A stretch of DNA of 11,288 bases from Solirubrobacteraceae bacterium. GTDB taxonomy: Bacteria > Actinomycetota > Thermoleophilia > Solirubrobacterales > Solirubrobacteraceae. The first letter of the stretch is position 1. The number at the start of each line of letters is the position of its first letter. The DNA lies in contig JALOLQ010000134.1 of NCBI GenBank assembly GCA_025455895.1, positions 1-11,288 of the forward strand, written 5' to 3'. The notes beneath the pieces are model-generated. The model saw only the letters and a program-made list of their open reading frames with translations, had not been told where the DNA came from and made no database searches. Positions 4,848 to 11,287 of this stretch are shown here, piece by piece. A program made the position numbers and the translations under genes.

Positions 4848-7596
4848 GCACGGCTTCTACGAGGACGTCTTCGCCGCGCTCGGCGCGCCGCTCGGACCGG
4901 CGCCCACGCCGCCGGTCCCGCAGCTCACCGCGGCCGCTCCGGTGGCCGCGGCCGGCCCCGCCGCGCCCGCCGCCGGGGACGACCTCGAGCTGATGCAGGC
5001 GGTGCAGGCCGCGACCGCGCTCGTGAAGGCCTACCGCACGCACGGCCACCTCGCCGCGCGCCTGGACCCGCTCGGGATCGAGCCCGAGGGCGACCCGGCG
5101 CTCGACCCGGACACCGTCCACCTGACGCCCGAGCTCATGCGGCGGATCCCGTCGGACATCCTGCGGATCTACGTCGAGGGCGACAACCTCGAGCAGTCGC
5201 TCCCGTTCCTGCGCGAGGTCTACACGGGGACGATCGCCTACGAGTCCGAGCACATCGCGAGCCACCGCCAGCGCGTCTGGCTGCGCGAGCACATCGAGAG
5301 CGGCGCGTTCCGCACCCCGCTGTCGGCCGACGAGCAGCGGCGCCTGCTGAAGCGCCTGATCGCCGTCGACGCGCTCGAGCGCTTCCTGCACAAGGCGTAC
5401 CTCGGCCAGAAGCAGTTCTCGATCGAGGGCCTCGACATGACGGTCCCGATGATCGACGAGGCGATCGAGCTGGCGGCCGCCGACGGCGCGCGCGAGGTCG
5501 TCATCGGCATGGCGCACCGCGGGCGGCTCAACGTGCTCGCCCACAACCTCGCGCGCCCGTACGAGACGATCTTCGGCGAGTTCGAGGGCGCCTCGACGGT
5601 CGCGGTCGTCAAGGCGGTCACCGAGATCCCGCAGGGCGGGACCGGCGACGTGAAGTACCACCACGGCTACTCGCGCCAGGCCGATCCGCGCAGCGCCGAG
5701 CAGCGGGTGCTCGTGAACCTCGAGTCGAACCCCAGCCACCTCGAGTTCGTCGACCCGGTGGTCCTCGGCGCCGCCCGCGCCGCGCAGACCGACCGCGGCG
5801 GCCCGCGCGCCGAGCGCGACCTCGCCGCCGCCGTCCCGGTGATCCTCCACGGCGACGCGGCGTTCCCCGGCCAGGGCGTCGTCGCCGAGACGCTGAACCT
5901 CCAGGGCCTCGACGGCTATCAGGTCGGCGGCGCCCTGCACATCGTCCAGAACAACCAGGTCGGCTTCACCACCGATCCGGAGGACTCCCGCTCCACCCGC
6001 TGGGCGTCGGACCTCGCCAAGGGCTTCGACGTCCCGATCATCCACGTCAACGCCGACGACGTCGACGCCTGCATCAGCGCCGTGCGGCTCGCGATGGCCT
6101 TCCGCGCCGAGTTCGGCCACGACGTGCTGATCGACCTGATCGGCTACCGGCGCTTCGGCCACAACGAGGCCGACGAGCCCGCCTACACGCAGCCCGAGAT
6201 GTACGCGCAGATCAAGCGCCACGAGGTCGCCACCGCGGAGGAGGTCGACGGCTGGCAGCAGGAGATCTGGGACGAGCTCACCCGCCTGCACCAGCAGCTC
6301 AAGGAGCAGATCAAGGACGCCCAGGAGGCCGGCTCGGTGGACCAGCCGACCGGCGAGTACCAGCTCGACCGCTCACCGAGCCCGGAGGTGGCGACCGCGG
6401 TCCCGGCCGAGCGGATCAAGGCCCTGAACGAGGAGCTGCTCACCGCGCCCGAGGGCTTCACCGTCCACCCGAAGCTCGTCAAGCAGCTCGAGCGCAAGCG
6501 CGACGCGGTCGGCCCGGACGGCGGCATCGACTGGGCGCAGGCCGAGGCGCTGGCGTTCGCCTCGCTGGTCGAGGACGGCGTCCCGATCCGGCTCTCCGGC
6601 CAGGACGTCGAGCGCGGCACGTTCAGCCAGCGCCACCTCGTCCTGCACGACGCGAAGACCGGGCAGACCTTCTCGCCGATCCAGCACCTGCGCGACGCGC
6701 AGGCGCCGATCGAGCTGCACAACAGCCCGCTCTCGGAGACCGCGTGCCTGGGCTTCGAGTACGGCTACTCGCAGGAGGCGCCCGAGGTCCTCGTGCTGTG
6801 GGAGGCGCAGTTCGGCGACTTCGCCAACGGCGCCCAGGTGATCATCGACCAGTTCATCGCCTCGGGCCTGGCCAAGTGGGGCCAGAGCTCGCGGCTGACG
6901 CTGCTGCTCCCGCACGGCTACGAGGGCTCGGGCCCGGAGCACTCCTCCGCGCGGCTCGAGCGCTTCCTCCAGCTCGCCGCCGAGGGGAACATCCGCGTGG
7001 CGAACGTCACCACGCCGGCCCAGTACTTCCACCTGATCCGCCGCCAGGCGCTCGTCGCCAAGCAGCGACCGCTCGTCGTGATGACGCCGAAGTCGCTGCT
7101 GCGCCTCCCGCAGGCGACGAACCGCATCGAGCACCTCTCCGAGACGCGGTTCTTCCCCGTGCTCGGCGAGCCGCGCGTCCCGCTCGAGAAGGTCACGCGG
7201 CTGCTGCTGTGCTCGGGGAAGGTCTACTACGACCTGATCGGGCACGCCAAGCGCGAGGGCAACGAGCGCGTCGCCGTCGGCCGCGTCGAGCTGCTCTACC
7301 CGTTCCCCGAGCACGACATCCGCGAGCTCGTGGCGAGCTACCCGAACCTCCAGGAGGTCCTCTGGGTCCAGGAGGAGCCGCGGAACATGGGCGCCCGCGC
7401 GCACATGTCCCCGCGCCTGCTCCAGATCCTGCCCGACGAGCTCGAGTTCGGCTACGTCGGTCGTCCCGAGCGCGCCGCGCCGGGCGAGGGCTACCCGGCG
7501 GCGCACAACGCCGAGCAGAACCGGATCCTCTCGACGGCGCTCGACGTCGGGGTCCCGGTCTCGGCGTACCCGAAGAAGACGCCCGGCGAGCGCTGA
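4372..7596 (+). CDS. kgd: Kgd-type 2-oxoglutarate dehydrogenase: E2 catalytic C-terminal part fused to E1
   Basis: A 1074-residue frame. Residues 1-168 are most of an E2 succinyltransferase domain: MAHHFEDRDGKP, SLTNPGGIGTV (81-91), PRLMVGQG and the active-site histidine motif DHRIIQGAESG (136-146). An Ala/Pro linker (171-203) leads into E1. E1 motifs: GMAHRGRLNVL (379-389), GDVKYHHGYS (425-434), ESNPSHLEFVDPVV (451-464), the thiamine-diphosphate segment HGDAAFPGQG (493-502) to QNNQVGFTT (526-534), GYRRFGHNEADEP (591-603), LSGQDVERGTF (741-751) and HGYEGSGPEHSSARLERFLQ (848-867). The order E2 core then E1 is that of mycobacterial Kgd and corynebacterial OdhA, which oxidise 2-oxoglutarate to succinyl-CoA in the TCA cycle. 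The E1 part looks intact. The E2 core has lost its first strands and a core helix. GTG 4372 / ATG 4375 may be a restart or an accident of the deletion. Confidence 0.85.
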   Translation: MMAHHFEDRDGKPFRVDDGAVNLGIAVDVEKKDGSRTLMVPVIRDAGRLSFAEFKAAFDALIDKARTNTLSADDLVGANVSLTNPGGIGTVASVPRLMVGQGTIIATGSIAYPVGLGEVGAQLGVEKVMSMTSTYDHRIIQGAESGRFLQTVEAYLQGEHGFYEDVFAALGAPLGPAPTPPVPQLTAAAPVAAAGPAAPAAGDDLELMQAVQAATALVKAYRTHGHLAARLDPLGIEPEGDPALDPDTVHLTPELMRRIPSDILRIYVEGDNLEQSLPFLREVYTGTIAYESEHIASHRQRVWLREHIESGAFRTPLSADEQRRLLKRLIAVDALERFLHKAYLGQKQFSIEGLDMTVPMIDEAIELAAADGAREVVIGMAHRGRLNVLAHNLARPYETIFGEFEGASTVAVVKAVTEIPQGGTGDVKYHHGYSRQADPRSAEQRVLVNLESNPSHLEFVDPVVLGAARAAQTDRGGPRAERDLAAAVPVILHGDAAFPGQGVVAETLNLQGLDGYQVGGALHIVQNNQVGFTTDPEDSRSTRWASDLAKGFDVPIIHVNADDVDACISAVRLAMAFRAEFGHDVLIDLIGYRRFGHNEADEPAYTQPEMYAQIKRHEVATAEEVDGWQQEIWDELTRLHQQLKEQIKDAQEAGSVDQPTGEYQLDRSPSPEVATAVPAERIKALNEELLTAPEGFTVHPKLVKQLERKRDAVGPDGGIDWAQAEALAFASLVEDGVPIRLSGQDVERGTFSQRHLVLHDAKTGQTFSPIQHLRDAQAPIELHNSPLSETACLGFEYGYSQEAPEVLVLWEAQFGDFANGAQVIIDQFIASGLAKWGQSSRLTLLLPHGYEGSGPEHSSARLERFLQLAAEGNIRVANVTTPAQYFHLIRRQALVAKQRPLVVMTPKSLLRLPQATNRIEHLSETRFFPVLGEPRVPLEKVTRLLLCSGKVYYDLIGHAKREGNERVAVGRVELLYPFPEHDIRELVASYPNLQEVLWVQEEPRNMGARAHMSPRLLQILPDELEFGYVGRPERAAPGEGYPAAHNAEQNRILSTALDVGVPVSAYPKKTPGER

Positions 7597-7608
7597 GGCC
7601 TCAGCGCT
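7589..7608. terminator. Bidirectional terminator-like palindrome shared by two stop codons
   Basis: AGCGCTGAGG followed immediately by CCTCAGCGCT is a perfect 20-bp palindrome, which as RNA gives an 8-bp stem with a GGCC loop. The TGA of kgd (7594-7596) and the TGA of the convergent reductase gene (7601-7603) are mirror images within it, leaving 4 bp between the genes. There is no U-tract on either side, so it would act as a U-less hairpin terminator or a barrier to antisense read-through. Confidence 0.55.
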
Positions 7609-8170
7609 GGGCCGCCGCGAGCTCCCGCGTCGTGGCGGCCGCCTCGACCAGGGCCCGGGTGTGATCGGCCAGCGCCTGCCGCAGGTCCGGATCGTGGGGC
7701 AGGTCGTCCTCCCCGAAGGCCTCGTGGAAGGCGGGGACGGGGAGCTCGCGGTCGACGACGCGGGCGCCGGCGGTGGCGAGGATCCGGCGCAGGTCGGCCT
7801 GGGCCCAGACGGCGCCGAACATCCCGGTGCTGCCGCCGAGGACCGCCGCGTCCTTGCCGCGCAGCACGGTGGTGGCGACCGGCCGCGAGAGCCAGTCGAC
7901 GGCGTTCTTCAGCGCGCCGGGGACCGAGCCGTTGTACTCCGGCGTGCTGATGAGCAGCGCGTCGGCGGCCGCGACGCGCTCGCGCAGCGCGGCGACCGCC
8001 GCGGGCACGGGCTCCTCGAGGTCGGCGTCGAACGGCGGCAGCGCGCGCAGCGCGTCGGGCTCGAGCAGCTCCAGCTCGGCCCCGGGCGGCAGCGCGATGG
8101 CCGCCGCCCGCAGAAGCCGGGCGTTGTGGGAGTCGCGCCGCAGGCTTCCGGCGATGGCGAGGATCCGCAT
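7601..8170 (-). CDS. NADPH-dependent FMN reductase / quinone reductase family
   Basis: A 189-residue flavodoxin-fold protein. The FMN phosphate loop is GSLRRDSHN (8-16) and the family hallmark PEYNGSVPGALKNAVDWLSR lies at 77-96, followed by GGSTGMFGA (112-120). Members are soluble cytoplasmic enzymes that use NAD(P)H to reduce FMN, quinones, chromate or azo compounds; the substrate here cannot be told. It lies 25 bp downstream of the yceI-like gene with no promoter evident between them, so it probably belongs to the same transcript and shares its operator control. Length is normal for the family. Confidence 0.9.
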   Translation of the reverse strand: MRILAIAGSLRRDSHNARLLRAAAIALPPGAELELLEPDALRALPPFDADLEEPVPAAVAALRERVAAADALLISTPEYNGSVPGALKNAVDWLSRPVATTVLRGKDAAVLGGSTGMFGAVWAQADLRRILATAGARVVDRELPVPAFHEAFGEDDLPHDPDLRQALADHTRALVEAAATTRELAAAQR

Positions 8171-8195
8171 CGCCCTACGCCTCCGCCGGCACGAA

Positions 8196-8723
8196 CTAGA
8201 GGTGCACCTCGAGCGTGACGTCGTTCGCCACGGCGACCCCGCCCTTGGGCAGCGGCGCGTTCCAGTTCAGGCCGAACGCCGTGCGGTCCACGACCGTGCG
8301 CAGGTCGATCCCGATCCGCGGCGAGCCGGTGATGTCGGCCTCGACCTCGACCCACTCGCCGGTCGCGGTCACGCGCTGCGTCGTGCCCTTGATCGTGAGG
8401 TCGCCCTCGACGGTGACCTCGGCGCCCGAGCCCCGGCGGATCGCGGTGGAGGCGAAGGTGATCTGCGGCGTACGGGCCGCGTCGAAGAAGTCGGGCGACT
8501 GCAGGTGGCCGTAGAGGTTCTCGTCCTTCACGCGGACGCTGGCGACGTTCACGGCACCGGTGACGACCGGGGCCGGGCCGGCGAGGTCGAGCGTGCCGGT
8601 GACGTCCTCGAAGCCGCCGCGGAAGGTCGCGACGACCATGTGCTTGACGGCGAAGTTCGCGGTGGAGTGGACGGGATCCACGGTCCAGGTGGCGACGGGG
8701 GCGGTGGTGGGGGCGGTGGTCAT
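8196..8723 (-). CDS. YceI-family polyisoprenoid-binding-like protein
   Basis: A 175-residue protein with the YceI beta-barrel signature: WTVDPVHSTANFAVKHM (13-29), FRGGF (34-38), HLQSPDFFDAARTPQITF (73-90), GDLTIKGTTQRVTATGEW (107-124) and DRTAFGLNWN (146-155). Family members have a lipocalin-like fold that binds isoprenoid chains such as polyprenyl quinones. No signal peptide is visible, so this copy is probably cytoplasmic, as are many actinobacterial members. An AAGGAG Shine-Dalgarno sequence (8733-8738) is 9 nt before the ATG. First gene of a two-gene unit with an FMN/quinone reductase, suggesting a role in quinone or redox stress (inference). Confidence 0.92.
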   Translation of the reverse strand: MTTAPTTAPVATWTVDPVHSTANFAVKHMVVATFRGGFEDVTGTLDLAGPAPVVTGAVNVASVRVKDENLYGHLQSPDFFDAARTPQITFASTAIRRGSGAEVTVEGDLTIKGTTQRVTATGEWVEVEADITGSPRIGIDLRTVVDRTAFGLNWNAPLPKGGVAVANDVTLEVHL

Positions 8724-8751
8724 CGGGGTGAGCTCCTTCGAGGGAAGATGA

Positions 8752-8808
8752 TTGCGAACGCAATGATTGCGTGTGCAAGCACTGTAGCGCAGATGGTTGC
8801 GCTGTCAA
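8752..8808. promoter_or_regulatory. Triple operator upstream of the yceI-like gene
   Basis: Three 12-bp sites on the plus strand share TTGCG....CAA: TTGCGAACGCAA (8752-8763, near-perfect dyad), TTGCGTGTGCAA (8767-8778) and TTGCGCTGTCAA (8797-8808). Their starts are 15 and 30 bp apart, each preceded by ATG and A or G. The dyad form suits a MarR-type regulator, but no such gene is in the window. Site 3 contains the -35 box, and sites 1-2 cover the transcription start and early leader, which is an arrangement for repression. Confidence 0.6.
8781..8808 (-). promoter_or_regulatory. Promoter of the yceI-like / FMN reductase operon
   Basis: On the minus strand, consensus TTGACA (8803-8808) and TACAGT (8781-8786, 4 of 6 positions) are separated by 16 bp. 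This puts the start of transcription near 8774 and gives a leader of about 50 nt with a good Shine-Dalgarno sequence. Confidence 0.65.
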
Positions 8809-9001
8809 CCAAAGGCGGGCGTTGGCGCGCCGCCGCTCTCGTGTCGCGCTCCCGTTCGCGTGACGGATCCTCCCTGCCCTGCCGTGCGGATCCGCCGCGA
8901 TGCGCGATGCGGCGGCCGACGGCGGCGGCGTGTGGCGGCTTCTCCCTGAGGAACCGGGAGGATCCGCCGCGCGGGATGGACGGTGGCGGCGGAGGCGCCG
9001 G
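8809..9001. repeat. Non-coding spacer with GGATCC-centred repeats
   Basis: No supported gene lies between the DUF1028 stop and the yceI promoter. The spacer has three GGATCC units: a 13-bp inverted pair matching at 12 positions, CGGATCCTCCCTG (8864-8876) and CCGGGAGGATCCG (8954-8966), and a 12-bp direct repeat GGATCCGCCGCG (8888-8899 and 8960-8971). CCGCCGC (8892-8898) and GCGGCGG (8909-8915) also form a hairpin. A transcript of the upstream DUF1028 gene could fold here as a terminator. No U-tract is present. Confidence 0.4.
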
Positions 9002-9883
9002 TCAGCCGTCGAGCGCGGCGCGCACGGCGGCGGCGCCGGGGGCGACCTCGGGCTCGAGTCGCCCGAGCAGATCGGCCCACCCGGGCTGGAGGGCGATCGC
9101 CCGGCGCACGCGCTCGACGGCGGCGGGCAGGTCCCCGGCCTGGGCGGCGGCGAGGCCCGCCCAGAAGAGCAGCTCGTGGTTTGCCGGCGCGAGCGCGCTC
9201 GCGGCGTCGTAGGCGGCGCCCGCCTCGTCGTGGCGGCCCTCCCCGGTCAGGTCGTCGCCCCGGGTGGCCAGCGCGTAGGCGTCGTGCAGGTCGAGCAGCC
9301 GGTCCAGCTCGGCCAGCGGCTCGGGGTGGTCCTCGACCCGCAGGTCGGCGCTCACCTGCCACGCCTCGCCGGCCGCGGGCACGACGAGCAGCGCCGCCGA
9401 TTGGCGGCCGCGGACGTCGCCGCCGTGGGCCTCGGCGGCGTGCAGCGCCGCGAGCAGGCGCCGGGTGAGCGGACCGACCGCGGCGTCGAACGCGTGCGCC
9501 ATCGCCGGCCAGACCTCCGGCGAGGCCATCATGTTCGCCTGCGCGCTGAAGCCCTCGCCGGCATGGTCGCCCGCGAAGGCGATGCAGCCCTCCCCGGTGT
9601 GGACCGCCACGCGCCCGCGCGCGTCGACGACCGCGACCTGGCGGAAGCGCGCCTGCTCGTCCTCGGCGAGCAGCGCGGTGAGCGCCTCGCGCGGTGCCTG
9701 GCCCGCGGCGAGGCGGTCGAGCAGCCGCGGCCCGTAGGCGGGCTCGGCGATCGACTGCGTGGCCACGGCGCCGACGCCGGGCCGCGCCCAGGGCACGATC
9801 GGGCCGACCGAGAACCAGTGCGACTGGACGGCGACGCCGAGGTCCCCGGTCTGCGGGTCGCGGGCCACGAGCGAGTAGGTCAT
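9002..9883 (-). CDS. DUF1028 protein with C-terminal TPR-like region
   Basis: A 293-residue protein. Residues 1-205 match the DUF1028 family: the canonical start MTYSLVARDPQTGDLGVAVQS, then FSVGPIVPWARPGVGAVATQS (24-44), YGPRLLDRLAAG (50-61), HTGEGCIAFAGDHAGEGFSAQANMM (95-119), and SADLRVEDHPEPLAELDRLLDLH (178-200). The family is reported to have an Ntn-hydrolase-like fold but has no settled function. Residues 212-270 look like two tetratricopeptide-type helical pairs (AGAAYDAASALAPANHELLF; DLPAAVERVRRAIALQPGWADLL), a known extension in this family. The ATG at 9883 is supported by the conserved N-terminus and AGGAG (9891-9895). That ribosome-binding site straddles the right end of the IS element. 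Its former promoter or operon partner has been separated from it by the insertion. Confidence 0.85.
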   Translation of the reverse strand: MTYSLVARDPQTGDLGVAVQSHWFSVGPIVPWARPGVGAVATQSIAEPAYGPRLLDRLAAGQAPREALTALLAEDEQARFRQVAVVDARGRVAVHTGEGCIAFAGDHAGEGFSAQANMMASPEVWPAMAHAFDAAVGPLTRRLLAALHAAEAHGGDVRGRQSAALLVVPAAGEAWQVSADLRVEDHPEPLAELDRLLDLHDAYALATRGDDLTGEGRHDEAGAAYDAASALAPANHELLFWAGLAAAQAGDLPAAVERVRRAIALQPGWADLLGRLEPEVAPGAAAVRAALDG

Positions 9884-9892
9884 GCGTTGCTC

Positions 9893-10957
9893 CTATGTCA
9901 AGGCGAGCGCTGAGTCAAGCGGCGTCGCGGTCGGGGTGGGTTGGTTGAGCAGGTGCCAGACGCGGCGGGCGAGGTAGCGCTTGAGGCAGCGCAGCGCTTC
10001 GCGTCGGCTCTTGCCTTCGGCGCGCTTTCGTTCGAGGTAGTCGCGGGTCTGGGGGTCCAGGCGTCCTCGGACGATCGCCCAGCGGTGCAGGGCGCAGTTC
10101 AGGCGGCGGTTGCCGCGGCGGTCCAGGCGCCAGCGATCGGTCCGGCCCGAGGACGCGGGGATCGGAGCGACGCCGGCCAGGCGCGCGAGTTGCGCGTCGG
10201 TCTTGAAGCGGGAGGGGTCGCCGACCTCGGCGATGATCCGCGCGGCGGTCAGAGCGCCGCAGCCGACCTGTGCGGTCAGCTGCGGGGCCTTGGCGGCGAC
10301 GAGCACGGCGAGTTCTTGCTCGAGCTGGTCGGCCAGCAGGGTGTTGCGCTTGATCGTGGTGAGCAGGTGCCGGCAGATCCGCGCCCGAACGGGATCGCCC
10401 AACCGCCCCAGCCGGCGGGCGACATGGCGCTGCCACTTGCCGCGGGAGAGCCCGCGCGGCGGGATCTGCGCTTCGAGCTCGGGGCTCATGCGGTGCAGGT
10501 GCCAGCGCAGCCGACGCTCGTCATCAGTGCGCTGCGCGACGAGATCCTCGCGGTGATCGAGCAGCAGCTTGATCTCCTCGGCCTGCTTGTCGACGGTCGC
10601 CTTCGGCAGATTCGAGATGCCGTCCTGCAGCGCGGCGCGCGCGACCGCCAAGGCGTCGATCAAGTCGGACTTGCCGCGGTCAGTGCGCGAGCGGACCCGC
10701 GCGGTCCTGCGCGGCGTGATCCGCACGACCTGCTCTCCGGCCTGCACGAGCTGGCGCTCCAGGCTGCCGGACACGTGCCGGCAGTCCTCGATCGCCCACA
10801 CCCGCTCACCGCAGAGCCGCTCGGCCCACGCCAGGCCACCGCGATGGCCGGCGGCCGTCGCGGCGATCTGCTCGCTGCTGCGCAGCTCGCCGCTCACCGC
10901 GTCGACCGCGGCCAGAAAGTGCGTGCTCTTGTGAACGTCCACTCCGATCACCAACAT
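9893..10957 (-). CDS. IS110-family transposase (DEDD recombinase)
   Basis: A 354-residue protein. The N-terminal RuvC-like DEDD domain has D7 in MLVIGVDVHK, E57 in WAIEDCRH, and D98 and D101 in RGKSDLIDALAVARAAL. A helical middle (about 120-225) leads to the C-terminal Tnp domain with GCGALTAARIIAEVGDPSRF (232-251), LARLAGVAPIPASSGRTD (257-274; S269/S270 supply the expected catalytic serine) and RRGNRRLNCALHRWA (280-294). All catalytic residues are present and the gene looks intact. The ATG at 10955-10957 fits the family N-terminus and follows AGAGAGGA by 9 nt; longer starts would run into the left-end RNA. The TAG stop lies at the element's right edge, so its last base is probably part of the core dinucleotide. 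IS110 enzymes recombine DNA using a bridge RNA made from the element. Confidence 0.95.
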   Translation of the reverse strand: MLVIGVDVHKSTHFLAAVDAVSGELRSSEQIAATAAGHRGGLAWAERLCGERVWAIEDCRHVSGSLERQLVQAGEQVVRITPRRTARVRSRTDRGKSDLIDALAVARAALQDGISNLPKATVDKQAEEIKLLLDHREDLVAQRTDDERRLRWHLHRMSPELEAQIPPRGLSRGKWQRHVARRLGRLGDPVRARICRHLLTTIKRNTLLADQLEQELAVLVAAKAPQLTAQVGCGALTAARIIAEVGDPSRFKTDAQLARLAGVAPIPASSGRTDRWRLDRRGNRRLNCALHRWAIVRGRLDPQTRDYLERKRAEGKSRREALRCLKRYLARRVWHLLNQPTPTATPLDSALALT

Positions 10958-10984
10958 CCAGCACCGTCCTCTCTCGTTGCCTAT

Positions 10985-11203
10985 CCGACGAAGTGGACCT
11001 CCGGCGGACACGCCTGAGTCGGGGCGGTGCCACGCTCCTATCAAGTCACGCCGGTGATCCCAGACCGGCGGCGGGCGACACAACGGATGCAGGTCAGACC
11101 AACAAGCTGGCCGACACCGAAGCTACGAGTCAGCCCGCCGCCGATCAGGGACCACACCCGACAGATCGGACGCCACCGTCCACACCGGACGCTGACACTC
11201 AGG
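10985..11203 (-). ncRNA. Candidate bridge RNA in the IS110 left end
   Basis: Described 5' to 3' in tnp orientation. Stem-loop GGACG/CGTCC (11168-11181). A first domain closed by a perfect 11-bp stem (11133-11143 with 11066-11076): right inside it are GACTCG (11126-11131), identical to the left side of the insertion site (11205-11210), and CGTTGTG (11079-11085), able to pair with AGCAACG on the right side of the site (9885-9891; 6 of 7 with one G-U). A second domain closed by CCGGCG/CGCCGG (11049-11054 with 11001-11006): inside it are ATAGG (11037-11041), identical to the element's right tip plus core (9892-9896), and ACTCAGGC (11012-11019), exactly complementary to the element's left tip (11197-11204). 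The order target-left, target-right, donor-left, donor-right matches that recalled for IS621. Confidence 0.6.
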
Positions 11204-11222
11204 CCGAGTCTATGCACTCGGC
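11203..11222 (-). terminator. Hairpin around the stop codon of the right-edge gene; IS target
   Basis: GCCGAGT and ACTCGGC form a 7-bp stem with a 6-nt loop. The TAG stop of the edge gene (11210-11212) spans the loop-stem border. No U-tract follows. Six of the seven pairs lie in flank plus core, so most of the hairpin would have been in the target before insertion, consistent with a terminator-like hairpin chosen as the IS target site. Confidence 0.45.
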
Positions 11223-11287
11223 GGGCGCGGCACCTTCATCCTGCCGAGCACCCGCACGAGGCTCCAGAAGAGCCACCCGCCGAGGCC
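11210..11287 (-). CDS. 3' end of a membrane-protein gene (runs off the right edge)
   Basis: The last 25 codons of a minus-strand frame ending in TAG (11210-11212). The peptide GLGGWLFWSLVRVLGRMKV, followed by PRPPSA, looks like a final transmembrane helix with a short basic cytoplasmic tail. The segment is too short to identify. Its stop lies close to the proposed IS left boundary, and without the IS it would lie about 15-20 bp upstream of the DUF1028 start, so the two genes were probably cotranscribed. Confidence 0.45.
   Translation of the reverse strand, partial: GLGGWLFWSLVRVLGRMKVPRPPSA

Larger units (their letters stand above)
9892..11205 (-). mobile_element. IS110-family insertion sequence
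   Basis: About 1.31 kb. It holds one DEDD transposase gene, a 250-bp non-coding left end (tnp orientation) and almost no right end, as in the IS110 group. There are no terminal inverted repeats. Boundaries are proposed from guide matches in the left-end RNA, with a GG dinucleotide (CC on the plus strand) at 9892-9893 and 11204-11205 as the duplicated core. Joining the outer flanks gives a membrane-protein stop TAG, a short spacer with GGAGC, and the DUF1028 ATG, which is a normal tandem gene junction. Boundaries are inferred and could shift by a few bases; an alternative left end at 11034-11045 is discussed in the findings. Confidence 0.7.

Noticed and set aside
8199..8210. 12-bp palindrome GAGGTGCACCTC next to the yceI-like stop codon
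   Set aside because: It encodes the conserved-type C-terminal E-V-H-L residues and is too short, with no loop, to call a terminator.
10973..10986. ATAGGCAACG near the transposase start resembling the right junction
   Set aside because: It needs a 2-bp gap to match and lies outside the two stem-closed loops; probably chance.
11049..11070. Perfect hairpin CGCCGGT / ACCGGCG in the IS left end
   Set aside because: It competes with both closing stems of the bridge-RNA model; it may be an alternative fold but is not needed.
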